A DNA stretch of 48,435 nt from a bacterium BMS3Bbin05 (lineage in GTDB: Bacteria; Nitrospirota; Thermodesulfovibrionia; Thermodesulfovibrionales; BMS3Bbin05), in assembly GCA_002897855.1 (NCBI GenBank), contig BDTO01000028.1:1-48435 (forward strand), written 5' to 3'. The notes below the pieces were generated by a model. The model did no database searches and was not told the origin of the DNA. It saw only the letters and a program-made list of their open reading frames with translations. A program made the translations under genes and the position numbers. This document shows positions 25,878-35,281 of the stretch, one piece after another (positions within the stretch are counted from its first letter, which is position 1; the number at the start of each line of letters is the position of its first letter).

Positions 25878-27230
25878 TTAATTGCAGTAAGCAGCCACCA
25901 GGTCTTCTCCAACAGAATAAAGAAGCCTTGCCTCTGCCTTTCTGCTTTGATATACGGAGTTCCAGTAGTTCGTCCCGGCCAATGTAAGAAGGGTAACGGC
26001 GTCCGTAACGTCGGTGGCCGTTCCCACCCCTTCCTTGTATCTCAGTCGCTGGAGCCTCAGGTTTTCATTTGCCTGGTCAATGGCCTTCTCCGTAACCTTT
26101 ATCTTGTGCATGGCTGCCTTGAGGCCAAGATATGCTTTTTTAGTTTCAAGCCTTATCATGTCAAGCAGTTTCCCCCTCTTCTCTTTGAGGGTAATTAAAC
26201 GGGCCTCTTTCTGTCTCATCTTTGCCTTTGTTGCGCCGCCCGAAAACAGATTCAGGCTGGCTCCGGCTGAAATGGACCAGTTATTCTCATGAACCATGTA
26301 TCTGTTTTCCTGGTATTCATATCCACCAGACAAATAAATTTGAGGAAAGAAGTCCACCCTGATGGATTCCAGTTCGGCTTCAATTGCCATTATTGCAGTC
26401 TCCATCTCCCTGAGTTCCGGCCTTTGACCTTCCGCCAGCTTCCATGCCTCTTCGAGCCCTGAATCCGTAAAGGGGCGCCTGTCAACCTCCTGTATGTCTA
26501 CAGGTTCGTTCAGGGGTTTCCGGAGCATGCTGTTAATCACGGAACCCCTTAACTGGAAAAAGTTTTCCGCATCGATCCTCTTCTGTTTTGCATCCGACAA
26601 CATCACCTCGGCCTGGAGCAGATTATTTTTTGTGATAAGACCTTCTTTATACATTGCCTTCGTGTCACTCAGATGCTCTCCTAATCTCCTGACCTGCTGT
26701 TCGGCGACATTCAGGAGCTTTCTGGATTCAAGGAGGTTAAAATAGGCTGTTATGAACTTGACGGCCGCAAGATTTCTTACACGCTCCGTATTTAACTTCT
26801 TCGATTTAAGGGTGAGCCTGGCCGACCTGACGAGAGATGATGTTTTCCCGAAATCGTATATGAGTTGTCTCAGGCGAAATCCGTAGGTAAGATAGTCCTT
26901 TTCACTCATAGGTACGGGACCGAACGGGGAAAATTTTGCCTCCGGTTGATATCGCAGCCATGTCTGGTTTGCATATACATCGATGCCCGGCATCAGGGCG
27001 GCCCCTGCTATGGACACACGTGCGGCAGCCATGTATTCTTCTTCGCCGGATATTTGCACATCGCGGCCCGACGATGTTACTATTTTGAGGCCTTCCCGGA
27101 GAGTAACGGCCATTGAATCATACGGTATAAAACAAAAGGCTATAAAAAACACTGCTATCCCCAGCATTATTATCCTTTTAGCTTTTTCCCCGGGGAAGCA
27201 TCCTGAAATGTGATCCAAAGTTACCCCCAA
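25878..27230 (-). CDS. TolC-family outer-membrane efflux protein
   Basis: About 450 residues. A hydrophobic export signal (LGIAVFFIAFCFIPYDSMA, about 23-41) is followed by two outer-membrane-factor repeats with long helices: TAYFNLLESRKLLNVAEQQV in the first and LKAAMHKIKVTEKAIDQANE in the second. LRYKEGVGTATDVTDA is the classic helix-capping motif. It is the first gene of the tolC-emrA-emrB operon. The frame opens with TTG 27230; TTG 27218 has the better spacing to GGGGGT, and neither is certain. A promoter and palindrome lie immediately upstream. Confidence 0.9.
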   Translation of the reverse strand: MGVTLDHISGCFPGEKAKRIIMLGIAVFFIAFCFIPYDSMAVTLREGLKIVTSSGRDVQISGEEEYMAAARVSIAGAALMPGIDVYANQTWLRYQPEAKFSPFGPVPMSEKDYLTYGFRLRQLIYDFGKTSSLVRSARLTLKSKKLNTERVRNLAAVKFITAYFNLLESRKLLNVAEQQVRRLGEHLSDTKAMYKEGLITKNNLLQAEVMLSDAKQKRIDAENFFQLRGSVINSMLRKPLNEPVDIQEVDRRPFTDSGLEEAWKLAEGQRPELREMETAIMAIEAELESIRVDFFPQIYLSGGYEYQENRYMVHENNWSISAGASLNLFSGGATKAKMRQKEARLITLKEKRGKLLDMIRLETKKAYLGLKAAMHKIKVTEKAIDQANENLRLQRLRYKEGVGTATDVTDAVTLLTLAGTNYWNSVYQSRKAEARLLYSVGEDLVAAYCN

Positions 27231-27240
27231 ACCGTATTAT

Positions 27241-27283
27241 GTAAGCACTTGCTAACATATCCGAAATGCCATTCAAAAGTCAA
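27241..27283 (-). promoter_or_regulatory. Promoter with overlapping palindromic operator for the efflux operon
   Basis: On the minus strand, TTGACT (27283-27278) and TATGTT (27259-27254) are 18 nt apart. The imperfect palindrome GTTAGCAAGTGCTTAC (27256-27241) overlaps the -10 and probable start point, with 6 of 7 arm bases pairing around a 2-nt centre. The size and position fit a TetR/AcrR-type repressor site, common for efflux operons. No regulator gene is adjacent, so the binding protein is unknown. Confidence 0.5.
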
Positions 27284-27434
27284 TATCGATAACCGGGGCT
27301 TATCCTGCTTTATTGTAATTGTTTTTATCTGTTATAATTATCCCAGGACTTATCCGGGGCGTAATTTCTTATTTGAGTGGGTCAACCTTAATGAAGGTTC
27401 TCATTCATTCCGATATGCAGGAAGGGGGTACATT

Positions 27435-27761
27435 ATGCAGTTTTTTATGTTCCTTGCGCTGATTATTACCTTGATAATCGCAATCTTTGCAATACAGAAC
27501 CTGACCGTCGTCTCACTGTCATTTATTGTATGGAAGTTTTCCGGTCCGCTTGCATCTATCCTCGCCATAACATTTGCAGCAGGGATATTCGCAGGTATCT
27601 TTCTGTTATTGCCTGCATGGTGGAGGAAGTCAAAGGAAGGCAGGACACGCAAGAGACGCATCCATGAACTGGAAAAAGAATTGATAGTGGCAAAAACAAC
27701 GGGAAGCGAGGAAAGAAACGAGGCTGTTTCAATATCCCCCGAAGAGGGAAAAGTCCTCTGA
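27435..27761 (+). CDS. LapA-domain (DUF1049) membrane protein
   Basis: 108 residues with two membrane helices (about 3-20 with IIAIFAIQNLTVVSLSF, and 35-58) and a charged cytosolic tail with RKRRIHELEKELIVAK, probably a short coiled coil. The sequence AIQNLTVVSLSFIVWKF is the LapA/YciS-like signature; in E. coli such a protein helps regulate LPS synthesis. GGAAGGGGG precedes ATG 27435. Upstream in-frame codons (from 27210) are dropped because they lack family sequence and cross the divergent operon's control region. Confidence 0.8.
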   Translation: MQFFMFLALIITLIIAIFAIQNLTVVSLSFIVWKFSGPLASILAITFAAGIFAGIFLLLPAWWRKSKEGRTRKRRIHELEKELIVAKTTGSEERNEAVSISPEEGKVL

Positions 27762-27797
27762 CAAATTCCCCTCAATATGAAGAAGTGTTGCGGGGGA

Positions 27798-29873
27798 TCA
27801 ATAATTTCTTCTTCCGATAAAGTCTCTTGGTTTGCCTGCGCCTTTTACCGGGCCCACAAGAGCATCCTCTTCAAGAAGGTCCATAATACGGGCTGCGCGG
27901 TTGTATCCGATCTTGAATTTCCTCTGCATGGATGATATGGATATCTCACCCATGGATTCGGCATAGTCGATAATTTTCAGGTAGAGTTCATCCTTATCAT
28001 CGTCCTCCTTCTGCTGCTCTACCGAGACCATCTCTGTTTCCAGAGAGTCAAACATGGCATAATCAGGGTTTTGCTGGGCCCTGATGAAGTCCGTTACGCC
28101 CTTTATTTCATCTTCGGAGATGAATGGGCCATGAAGCCTTACGATCCTTGCCCCCGGCAAAAGCATCAGCATATCTCCCTTGTCAAGAAGGTGCTCTGCA
28201 CCGTTAGTGTCCAGAATTGTTCGTGAGTCTACTTTAGAGGTTACGCGGAATGCGATACGTGTAGGAAAATTTGCCTTTATAATGCCTGTAATTACGTCCA
28301 CCGAAGGTCTCTGAGTTGCTATTATCATATGAATACCTGATGCCCGGGCCATTTGTGCCAGTCTTACAATTGCAGATTCCGCTTCCTTGGAAGCCGTGTA
28401 CATAAGGTCGGCCAACTCATCTATAACAATTACTATATATGGCAGTTTCCGGTCGTCATTTACCATCCTGTTGTAGTTGTCGATATTCTTTGCGCCCTGC
28501 TCGGCTATTATCTTATATCTCTTTTCCATCTCGAAAACCATCTTTCTCAGAGCATCGGTGGCTTCCCTGGGATGTGTAATTACCGGATGAACGAGATGCG
28601 GAATATTCTCGTAAGCAGAAAGTTCTATGAGTTTCGGATCAATCATTAATATTTTGACATCAAGTGGTGATGCCTTGTACAGGATGCTCATTATCATTGA
28701 ATTAAGTGATACGCTTTTCCCTGATCCGGTGGTGCCGGCAACGAGGAGGTGAGGCATATTAACAAGATCTGCAATTAGTGGTTTACCGTAAATATTAACT
28801 CCCACGGCCATTGATAATTTAGAAGGGGCCTTGCAGAAGGCTTTGGAAGAGAGGGTTTCTCTCAGCGAGACTATGCTTCGGTACAGGTTTGGCACTTCTA
28901 TTCCTATCGGGCTTTTGCCCGGTATAGGAGATATTCTTACGGAAATTCCACCCATCGCCCTGCCCAGGTCTTCCGAGAGAGAGACCACTTTATTGATCTT
29001 GATTCCTGCCGCCGGCTCAAACTCAAACATCGTTATTACAGGTCCGGACAGTACCTGCGTAATTTTGCCGCTGATATTGAATTCTTCCAGCCTTGCTTCG
29101 AGAGTTTCAGCCATCTGCAGTAAGTGATCCCTGTCGGGTTTTTCTATATGAGAGTCGTACTTACTGAGAAGTACCGGCGAAGGAAGCCGGTATGGCCCTG
29201 TGCCATGTTCATTTAGCCTGTCAAAGGCGGGCCTGAGTGGCTGTTTTATCGGTTCCGGCTCTGATAATATGGGTTCCTTTATTACAGGATTAACCTGCTT
29301 CGCATTTCTAACCTTTTTTTGGGCTTTCGTAAGAACGGATTTTTTTGAATCCTGTTCCTTCATCTTTTTTACCATCGATTCAACGGTTACCGGAATCAGG
29401 AGAATTATAGCCGAAAAGAAGAGGGACAGGGCTATTATGTATGCTCCCGGTATCGACAGTAATCTTATTAAAATGCTTCCGATCGTTACCCCGGTCAGCC
29501 CGGTTGTCGTTGCCTCCCAGTTCAGTTTGAATGTCATGTTGATAAGTGAGGCAATAATGGAAAGAGATACTATAAGTAAAGCAAATCCGACGGCCTTGAC
29601 CCTGTATCTCTTTTTGGCCATAAGCCTGTTAATTCCATAGATACACAGCGTAACCGGAAAGAGATATGACGATTTACCTACAAGGTTGAAAAACATATCG
29701 GAAAGATAAGAACCTACTATGCCGCCGAGATTGTGAATCACCTGGCTTGATTCGGTAAACGGGGATGGATCCCATCTGGAATAAGTGATAAGTATCAACA
29801 GCAGATAAAGTCCTGTTAATATGGAGGTTATCCCCAGTATTTCCTGGAGTTTTCTTTTTATGCCCTCAGCCAT
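27798..29873 (-). CDS. ftsK: DNA translocase FtsK
   Basis: Moves chromosome dimers and termini through the closing septum. 691 residues: four N-terminal membrane helices (to about 175), a short linker, an alpha/beta motor with Walker A GTTGSGKSVSLNS (about 377) and Walker B IVIVIDELADLM, then ARASGIHMIIATQRPSVDVI. The C-terminal gamma winged helix (about 628-690, MQRKFKIGYNRAARIMDLLE) reads KOPS sites and touches XerD. It overlaps uppP upstream by 16 bp and is the last gene of the argD-argF-rnj-uppP-ftsK series. Confidence 0.96.
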   Translation of the reverse strand: MAEGIKRKLQEILGITSILTGLYLLLILITYSRWDPSPFTESSQVIHNLGGIVGSYLSDMFFNLVGKSSYLFPVTLCIYGINRLMAKKRYRVKAVGFALLIVSLSIIASLINMTFKLNWEATTTGLTGVTIGSILIRLLSIPGAYIIALSLFFSAIILLIPVTVESMVKKMKEQDSKKSVLTKAQKKVRNAKQVNPVIKEPILSEPEPIKQPLRPAFDRLNEHGTGPYRLPSPVLLSKYDSHIEKPDRDHLLQMAETLEARLEEFNISGKITQVLSGPVITMFEFEPAAGIKINKVVSLSEDLGRAMGGISVRISPIPGKSPIGIEVPNLYRSIVSLRETLSSKAFCKAPSKLSMAVGVNIYGKPLIADLVNMPHLLVAGTTGSGKSVSLNSMIMSILYKASPLDVKILMIDPKLIELSAYENIPHLVHPVITHPREATDALRKMVFEMEKRYKIIAEQGAKNIDNYNRMVNDDRKLPYIVIVIDELADLMYTASKEAESAIVRLAQMARASGIHMIIATQRPSVDVITGIIKANFPTRIAFRVTSKVDSRTILDTNGAEHLLDKGDMLMLLPGARIVRLHGPFISEDEIKGVTDFIRAQQNPDYAMFDSLETEMVSVEQQKEDDDKDELYLKIIDYAESMGEISISSMQRKFKIGYNRAARIMDLLEEDALVGPVKGAGKPRDFIGRRNY

Positions 29874-30625
29874 AATGTTGTCATGATAACGAGACCCAGT
29901 AATATTCTATAATAAACAAAAATATGCAGTGAATGCTTTTTGAAAAAATTCATCAGGAAGCGGATAGCGAATAATCCTGCTACAGCCGAAGATAAAACAC
30001 CCACCAGTATAACCATCATATTGTGATCAGAACCTGTCTTAAATATCTTCATTAAATGAAGAGTTGTAGCGCCTGCTATGATTGGTGTGGAAAGCAAAAA
30101 CGAGAAACGCGTTGCCGACTCTCTTCCGAGATTCCTTGCCAGTCCTGCTGATATGGTTATTCCCGACCGTGAAACGCCGGGTATCAATGCAAATATCTGG
30201 GCGATACCTATGAAAATTGCATCAGAAACGGTCAACCGGTCGATGTCTCTGGATTTCCTGAATTTTTCGGACCACCACATTATAAAAGATACAATGATAA
30301 GCGCAACTGAAATGATCAAAGGGTTTCTGAGGTTGCTTTCAGCAAAGTCGTTCAGAAGATAGCCTGCCAGACCCGCGGGTATGGTTGCTACCATAAGTAA
30401 TACGAATAATTTTCGGTTTGTTTTTAACATTGCAATCCAGTCCCGGCGGAAGTATAAGACTACGGCAATCAGTGTTCCAAGGTGAAGGGCAACGTCAAAG
30501 CTCAGTGTATCCATTATACCGCCTATCCTGAAGAACCATGTAAAGAGTATCAGGTGTGCAGTGCTGCTTACGGGTAAGTATTCTGTAATGCCCTGTATTA
30601 TACCGAGTATGAGAGCTTCAGCCAA
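29858..30625 (-). CDS. uppP: Undecaprenyl-diphosphatase (BacA-type)
   Basis: Recycles the C55 lipid carrier by removing a phosphate from undecaprenyl-PP. 255 residues with about 8 membrane segments. The active-site regions are GIIQGITEYLPVSSTAHLIL (about 8-27) and ALIPGVSRSGITISAGLARN (about 156-175), containing the Glu-rich and PGxSRSG motifs. The start is TTG 30625, with GGAGG about 10 nt upstream inside the end of the RNase J gene. Confidence 0.95.
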   Translation of the reverse strand: MAEALILGIIQGITEYLPVSSTAHLILFTWFFRIGGIMDTLSFDVALHLGTLIAVVLYFRRDWIAMLKTNRKLFVLLMVATIPAGLAGYLLNDFAESNLRNPLIISVALIIVSFIMWWSEKFRKSRDIDRLTVSDAIFIGIAQIFALIPGVSRSGITISAGLARNLGRESATRFSFLLSTPIIAGATTLHLMKIFKTGSDHNMMVILVGVLSSAVAGLFAIRFLMNFFKKHSLHIFVYYRILLGLVIMTTLWLRA

Positions 30626-30629
30626 ACTA

Positions 30630-32291
30630 TTAAACCTCCATAATTATCGGGATTATCATCGGCCTCTGATTGAATTTCTGTTTAATGTGTTTCTTTACGG
30701 TATTTCTTATTTTTGTTTTGAACAGAGAAGTGTCCTTGACTATATCTGCATCCATTGAAGTTATGGACTCCAGGATAAACCGGCTTAAGGTTTCAGTAAT
30801 GTATTCGGAGGTATCGTCGAGCACAAAACCCCTTGTTTTGATATAAGGCCCCGATATGACCTTTGCGGATAATTTTTCAACTGTGAGAAGGATAATAATT
30901 ATACCATCCTGGGCCAGCTTCCATCTGTCCCTCAGAACCATATCTTCAATATTGCCGACGTTTTTGCCGTCAACAAAGATTCGGCCGCAGCTTACCTTGC
31001 CGCTGATTGAAGCCGAGTCTTCATCTATCCGGAGTATGTCGCCGTCTTCCATTATGAAGATATTTTCTCCGGGTATGCCTGATTTTTTAGCCAGTTTGCT
31101 GTGGTAAATTAGATGTCTGTATTCACCATGTATTGGAACAAAATATTTAGGCCTTACCATGTTCAGCATCAGTTTTAATTCTTCTTTGGATGCGTGACCC
31201 GATACATGCACCTCGGAGACTTTTTCATATATGACATTCGCTCCCCTGTGAAACAGATGGTTGATTATCTTTCCTATGGAACGCTCATTGCCCGGTATCA
31301 TCTTGGCGGAAAGGATTACGGTGTCCTGCTCCTTGATCCGGATATGCCTGTGTTCTCCTATGGCTATACGGGATAGTACACTCATGGGTTCTCCCTGACT
31401 TCCCGTTGTTATGATGGTGACTTCATTATCAGCGAGTGAATTAAGGTTATCGAGTGTAAGCCATGTATCGCTGGGTATTTTAAGATAACCGAGATCCAGT
31501 GCGATCTGGGCATTGGAAACCAGACTTTTCCCGCACAGTATAACTTTTCGGTTAAACATTGTGGCAACATCTATTGCCTGCTGTATCCTGTGGATATTGG
31601 AAGCAAAAGTAGCAATTATTATCCTCCCTTTTGCATTGACGAAAATATCTTCAAATGCGCGCCGCACTTCTTTTTCAGAAAAAGTGAATCCACCCTTTTC
31701 TGCGTTTGTGCTGTCTGAAAGAAGCAGTAGGGTCCCCTTTTCGCCGTATTCCGTAAACTTGTGAAAGTCCATCAACTCTCCGTCGACCGGGGTCGGGTCC
31801 AGCTTGAAGTCCGCTGTGTGGACTATATTGCCAAGAGGAGTCTGAATCCCGAGACCGACGCCATCCACTATACTGTGTGTTACCCTGATGAACTCTATAC
31901 GGAATACCCCGGCATCAACGATATCCCGCGGTTTTACCGCATTAAGTAGCTGATGTTCTATATTGTGTTCCCTGAGCTTCGCTTTAATAATCCCCAAAGT
32001 AAGAGGAGTGGCATATACCGGTATCTGTCTGTCTATTTTCTTGAGAAGAAAAGGTAATGCGCCAGTATGGTCTTCGTGTCCGTGAGTCAATATCAATGCC
32101 CTGATCTTTTCGGAGTTCTCAATCAGATAGCTGAAGTCAGGAATGACATAATCTATTCCCAGCATATCTTCCTCCGGAAACATGAGACCGGCATCCACGA
32201 CGATTATGTCGTCATCATAACGGAAAACGGTCATATTCATGCCGATTTCCTCAACTCCGCCAATCGGTATTATGGAAAGGTTTTTTTTCAT
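30630..32291 (-). CDS. rnj: Ribonuclease J
   Basis: A metallo-beta-lactamase/beta-CASP nuclease with 5' exonuclease and endonuclease activity in RNA decay and maturation. 553 residues. Metal-binding LTHGHEDHTGALPFLL lies at about 68-83, VTHSIVDGVG near 137 and HTADFKLDP near 158. The beta-CASP motifs are TIITTGSQGEPMS, the family-typical VSGHASKEELKLM and PKYFVPIHGEYRHL. A C-terminal domain follows. The gene begins 6 bp after argF with no evident Shine-Dalgarno. Confidence 0.94.
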   Translation of the reverse strand: MKKNLSIIPIGGVEEIGMNMTVFRYDDDIIVVDAGLMFPEEDMLGIDYVIPDFSYLIENSEKIRALILTHGHEDHTGALPFLLKKIDRQIPVYATPLTLGIIKAKLREHNIEHQLLNAVKPRDIVDAGVFRIEFIRVTHSIVDGVGLGIQTPLGNIVHTADFKLDPTPVDGELMDFHKFTEYGEKGTLLLLSDSTNAEKGGFTFSEKEVRRAFEDIFVNAKGRIIIATFASNIHRIQQAIDVATMFNRKVILCGKSLVSNAQIALDLGYLKIPSDTWLTLDNLNSLADNEVTIITTGSQGEPMSVLSRIAIGEHRHIRIKEQDTVILSAKMIPGNERSIGKIINHLFHRGANVIYEKVSEVHVSGHASKEELKLMLNMVRPKYFVPIHGEYRHLIYHSKLAKKSGIPGENIFIMEDGDILRIDEDSASISGKVSCGRIFVDGKNVGNIEDMVLRDRWKLAQDGIIIILLTVEKLSAKVISGPYIKTRGFVLDDTSEYITETLSRFILESITSMDADIVKDTSLFKTKIRNTVKKHIKQKFNQRPMIIPIIMEV

Positions 32292-32297
32292 TCGGTA

Positions 32298-33203
32298 TTA
32301 TCTGACAAGAAACTCAAGGAGGGCCTTTTGTGTGTGGAGGCGATTTTCCGCCTGATCAAATACTGCACTATTCGGCCCGTCTATAACATCATCAGTTATC
32401 TCCTCTCCTCTGTGGGCCGGCAGGCAGTGCAGAACAATTGTATCTTTTTTCGCGCAGCCAAGTAGCGATGAATTTACCTGATAGCCTCTCAATCTGTCTT
32501 TTTTCGTTTCAGCTTCTGATTCCTGTCCCATGCTTACCCACACATCGGTATAAATCACATCGGCCTTACCTGCCGCTTCAGCTGGATCTCCGACTATAAT
32601 AATATTCCCTTTACCCTTATCTCTTACAGAGTCCAGGATTTCATAAGACGGTTCATATCCCTCCGGACATGCTATTACAAGCTCAAATCCCAATATGGCC
32701 GAAGCCTCAATTAATGAATTCGTAACATTGTTAACATCACCTATGTATGCCGCGCGTATGCCTTCAATTCTGCCTTTCTTTTCTCTGATTGTCAACAAAT
32801 CGGCAAGTGTCTGGCAGGGGTGATACAGGTCAGACAGTCCGTTTATGACAGGTATGGATGCATTATTTGCAAACTCGATTAATCTTTCATGACCGTATGT
32901 TCTTATCACAATGCCATCAAGATAACGGGACAGTACCTTTGCGGTATCGGATATGGTCTCTCCCCTTCCGAGCTGAATTTCTTTGGGATTAAGATATATC
33001 GGCTGGGCCCCCAGCTGATATATACCAACTTCAAACGATACACGTGTACGGGTAGATGATTTCTCGAATATAAGGCCTATACTCTTGCCGATCAAGGGAC
33101 AGTTTGATGCATCCCTGCCTGCCTTCATATCTGCGGCCCTGTCCATAAGCATACCTATCTCATCCGAAGACAGGTCCGTTAACCTTAAAAAATCTCTTTT
33201 CAT
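32298..33203 (-). CDS. argF: Ornithine carbamoyltransferase
   Basis: Makes citrulline from ornithine and carbamoyl phosphate in arginine synthesis. 301 residues. Carbamoyl-phosphate binding KSSTRTRVSFEVG lies at about 49-61, the HPCQTLADLLT motif near 128, an ornithine-binding region with DVWVSMGQE near 223, and HCLPAHRGEEI near 262, where the Cys marks an OTCase rather than an aspartate transcarbamoylase. GGGAGGT is placed well upstream of ATG 33203, which overlaps the argD stop by 4 bp. Confidence 0.96.
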   Translation of the reverse strand: MKRDFLRLTDLSSDEIGMLMDRAADMKAGRDASNCPLIGKSIGLIFEKSSTRTRVSFEVGIYQLGAQPIYLNPKEIQLGRGETISDTAKVLSRYLDGIVIRTYGHERLIEFANNASIPVINGLSDLYHPCQTLADLLTIREKKGRIEGIRAAYIGDVNNVTNSLIEASAILGFELVIACPEGYEPSYEILDSVRDKGKGNIIIVGDPAEAAGKADVIYTDVWVSMGQESEAETKKDRLRGYQVNSSLLGCAKKDTIVLHCLPAHRGEEITDDVIDGPNSAVFDQAENRLHTQKALLEFLVR

Positions 33204-34399
33204 ACAAACCTCCCTAAGACATCATCAAGGACATCGGTGAGATTATCAATATCATTCTGTGTGACAATCAGGGGCGGTATAAACCTGATTGTATTGCCTG
33301 CAGTACAATTTATCAGGTAGCCTCTTTTCATGCATTCGGTTACAATTTGGCTGCACTCCCTGTTTATTTCCATACCTATAAGAAGACCTTTGCCCCTTAT
33401 GTTCAGAATGATGTCCGGAAACTCTTTCTTCAATTCGTTAAGCCTTCCCCGCATATATTCACCAAGGCGCTCACATTCGGAAAGGAGAATTCCATCTTCA
33501 AGAATTGTTTCAATAGTGGCGATAGCGGCAGCGCACACAAGCGGGTTCCCGCCAAACGTTGAGCCATGACTTCCGGTCCCGAATACATTTTTCATTTTTT
33601 CTTTTGCCATCATGGCCCCGATAGGCGCTCCGCCGCCAAGACCCTTTCCGAGAGTGATGATATCCGGAATAATGCCGTAATGTTCATATGCGAACAATTT
33701 TCCGGTATGGCCGATACCTGTCTGTACCTCGTCCAGGATAAGCAGAATATCATGTTCCGTGCACAGCCTTCTCACTTCTACCAGATACTCTTTCGTTGCA
33801 ACCCTTATCCCGCTTTCTCCCTGTATCGGTTCAAGCATGACTGCGCATGTATTGCTGTTAATTGCCGATTTAAGGTCTTCGATGTTGTTGAACTCTACAT
33901 GCCTGAATCCGGGGGTAAGAGGTTCAAACCCTTTCCGAAACTGTGTCTGGCCGGTTGCTGAAAGAGTAGTGATGGTCCTGCCGTGGAAAGAGTTAAGGGC
34001 AGTGATGATCTCATGACGGTGATCCCCATGCTGCATTAGTGAATATTTCCTTGCAAGCTTGATGGCGGCTTCGTTTGCCTCGGCTCCTGAATTGCAGAAA
34101 AAAACGCGGTCTGCAAATGATTTGTTGACCAGAAGTTTGGCAAGTCTTATCTGGGGCGCTATATGATAAAGATTGGATACATGAATAAGACGCTGTGCCT
34201 GTTTTTGAATAGCAATAACAACCCGGGGATGGCAGTGTCCCAGGACGTTGACGGCTATGCCGCTAAGAAAATCCGTGTATTCCCGGCCTTCATAATCCCA
34301 TACCTTCATGCCTCTGCCTTTCCTGAGGACGATCGGATAGCGATTATATGTATGGAACAGATAGTGATTACCGTCTTCAATAAGCCGTTTCGGGTCCAT
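33200..34399 (-). CDS. argD: Acetylornithine aminotransferase
   Basis: A PLP enzyme that converts N-acetylglutamate semialdehyde to N-acetylornithine. 399 residues of class III transaminase type. VWDYEGREYTDFLSGIAVNVLG is the N-terminal signature (about 33-54), FCNSGAEANEAAIKLAR is the phosphate-binding region (about 101), DEVQTGIGHTGKL is near 221, and the PLP lysine is in LGKGLGGGAPIGAM (about 250). It is the first gene of a five-gene minus-strand series, and no strong Shine-Dalgarno is seen before ATG 34399. The other arginine genes are not in the window. Confidence 0.94.
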   Translation of the reverse strand: MDPKRLIEDGNHYLFHTYNRYPIVLRKGRGMKVWDYEGREYTDFLSGIAVNVLGHCHPRVVIAIQKQAQRLIHVSNLYHIAPQIRLAKLLVNKSFADRVFFCNSGAEANEAAIKLARKYSLMQHGDHRHEIITALNSFHGRTITTLSATGQTQFRKGFEPLTPGFRHVEFNNIEDLKSAINSNTCAVMLEPIQGESGIRVATKEYLVEVRRLCTEHDILLILDEVQTGIGHTGKLFAYEHYGIIPDIITLGKGLGGGAPIGAMMAKEKMKNVFGTGSHGSTFGGNPLVCAAAIATIETILEDGILLSECERLGEYMRGRLNELKKEFPDIILNIRGKGLLIGMEINRECSQIVTECMKRGYLINCTAGNTIRFIPPLIVTQNDIDNLTDVLDDVLGRFV

Positions 34400-34586
34400 T
34401 AAACATAATAAATCAAAAATTGCTTAAAAATCAAAGAGGTGCAAACAACCGGGAAAAGGAGGCCGGGATTCAAGGGGTTTTAAGGGTTCTGTTTTTTTGC
34501 CAATTAAATTGACTCCCTGAATCTCGAAGCGGGTTTCGGTACAGGTCTCCCCGGCTGAGGGTTGTATCGATTTCGATTTCGCTGAA

Positions 34587-34620
34587 GGCCGGTTCGACTT
34601 TGCGAAGAGTCGCTCCGGCC
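34587..34620. repeat. GC-rich hairpin between flavodoxin and argD genes
   Basis: GGCCGG-tt-CGACT, an 8-nt loop, then AGTCG-ct-CCGGCC forms an 11-bp stem with one internal mismatch pair. There is no T-run on either strand, so a terminator is unlikely. The rest of the 34400-34627 gap shows no gene. Confidence 0.6.
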
Positions 34621-34627
34621 TCGAACG

Positions 34628-35104
34628 CTATCTTAGTTTCTTGCACAGCACCGCAACGCGCTCGCCCAATTTCTGTGCATCGAATGATGTCCTCTTATCC
34701 GGCGCTCCGACGCATCCTACACCGTAATGTCCCGATGCGCTTAAAGGGTCACCGACTATTATCATGCTGTATATCATCATGCACTGGATAATTGACATTA
34801 TAGTGGTTTCCTTTCCGCCGGTCTGATGTCCTCCGGTGGCAAATGCCGCACCTACCTTGTCTTCCATCTTCTTCCTGAGACCTACAAACTCATCAAATAC
34901 CCTCTTCAGGTCATGGGCCATAATTCCAAAATAGACAGGCGAGCCCGCAATAATTCCCGCTGAGTCAAGAAAATCATCCCTGGTAACTTCCTGCGTGCTT
35001 CTCAATACCGCCTTTACCCCTGCAGATTCAACACCCTTTGCCACTTCTTCGGCCAGTTTCTCTGTATGGCCTGTTTTGGAGTAAAAAAGAACAAGTACCT
35101 GCAT
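34628..35104 (-). CDS. Flavodoxin-like / WrbA-type FMN oxidoreductase
   Basis: 158 residues. MQVLVLFYSKTGHTEKLAEE is the FMN phosphate-binding start of the flavodoxin/WrbA superfamily. GIIAGSPVYFGIMAHDLKRVFD and FATGGHQTGGKETTIMSII follow, with conserved GSPVY and GG.Q motifs. It probably reduces quinones or other acceptors with NAD(P)H. Upstream in-frame codons to 35143 are discarded because AAGGAGG sits 5 nt before ATG 35104. It appears monocistronic, with hairpin DNA beyond its end. Confidence 0.88.
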   Translation of the reverse strand: MQVLVLFYSKTGHTEKLAEEVAKGVESAGVKAVLRSTQEVTRDDFLDSAGIIAGSPVYFGIMAHDLKRVFDEFVGLRKKMEDKVGAAFATGGHQTGGKETTIMSIIQCMMIYSMIIVGDPLSASGHYGVGCVGAPDKRTSFDAQKLGERVAVLCKKLR

Positions 35105-35281
35105 AACTGCCTCCTTATGAAATATCAGCCACAGAGAACACAAAAAAACAGAAACAGACAGGATAAAAAAGAATCATGCAAATCCCCTTCAGGAAAGTTC
35201 AAACCTGTGAATATCTGCGTGAATCCATGGCTTGCCGGGTCTGTTTTTTTATAATCTCCGGGTCATCTGTGACAAGCATTA

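Noticed and set aside
27210-27434. 75-codon N-terminal extension of the LapA protein
   Set aside because: It overlaps the control region of the divergent efflux operon, and a strong Shine-Dalgarno precedes ATG 27435.
34400-34627. Possible small RNA or riboswitch ahead of argD
   Set aside because: argD reads away from this region and a hairpin exists, but no aptamer pattern or promoter could be recognised.
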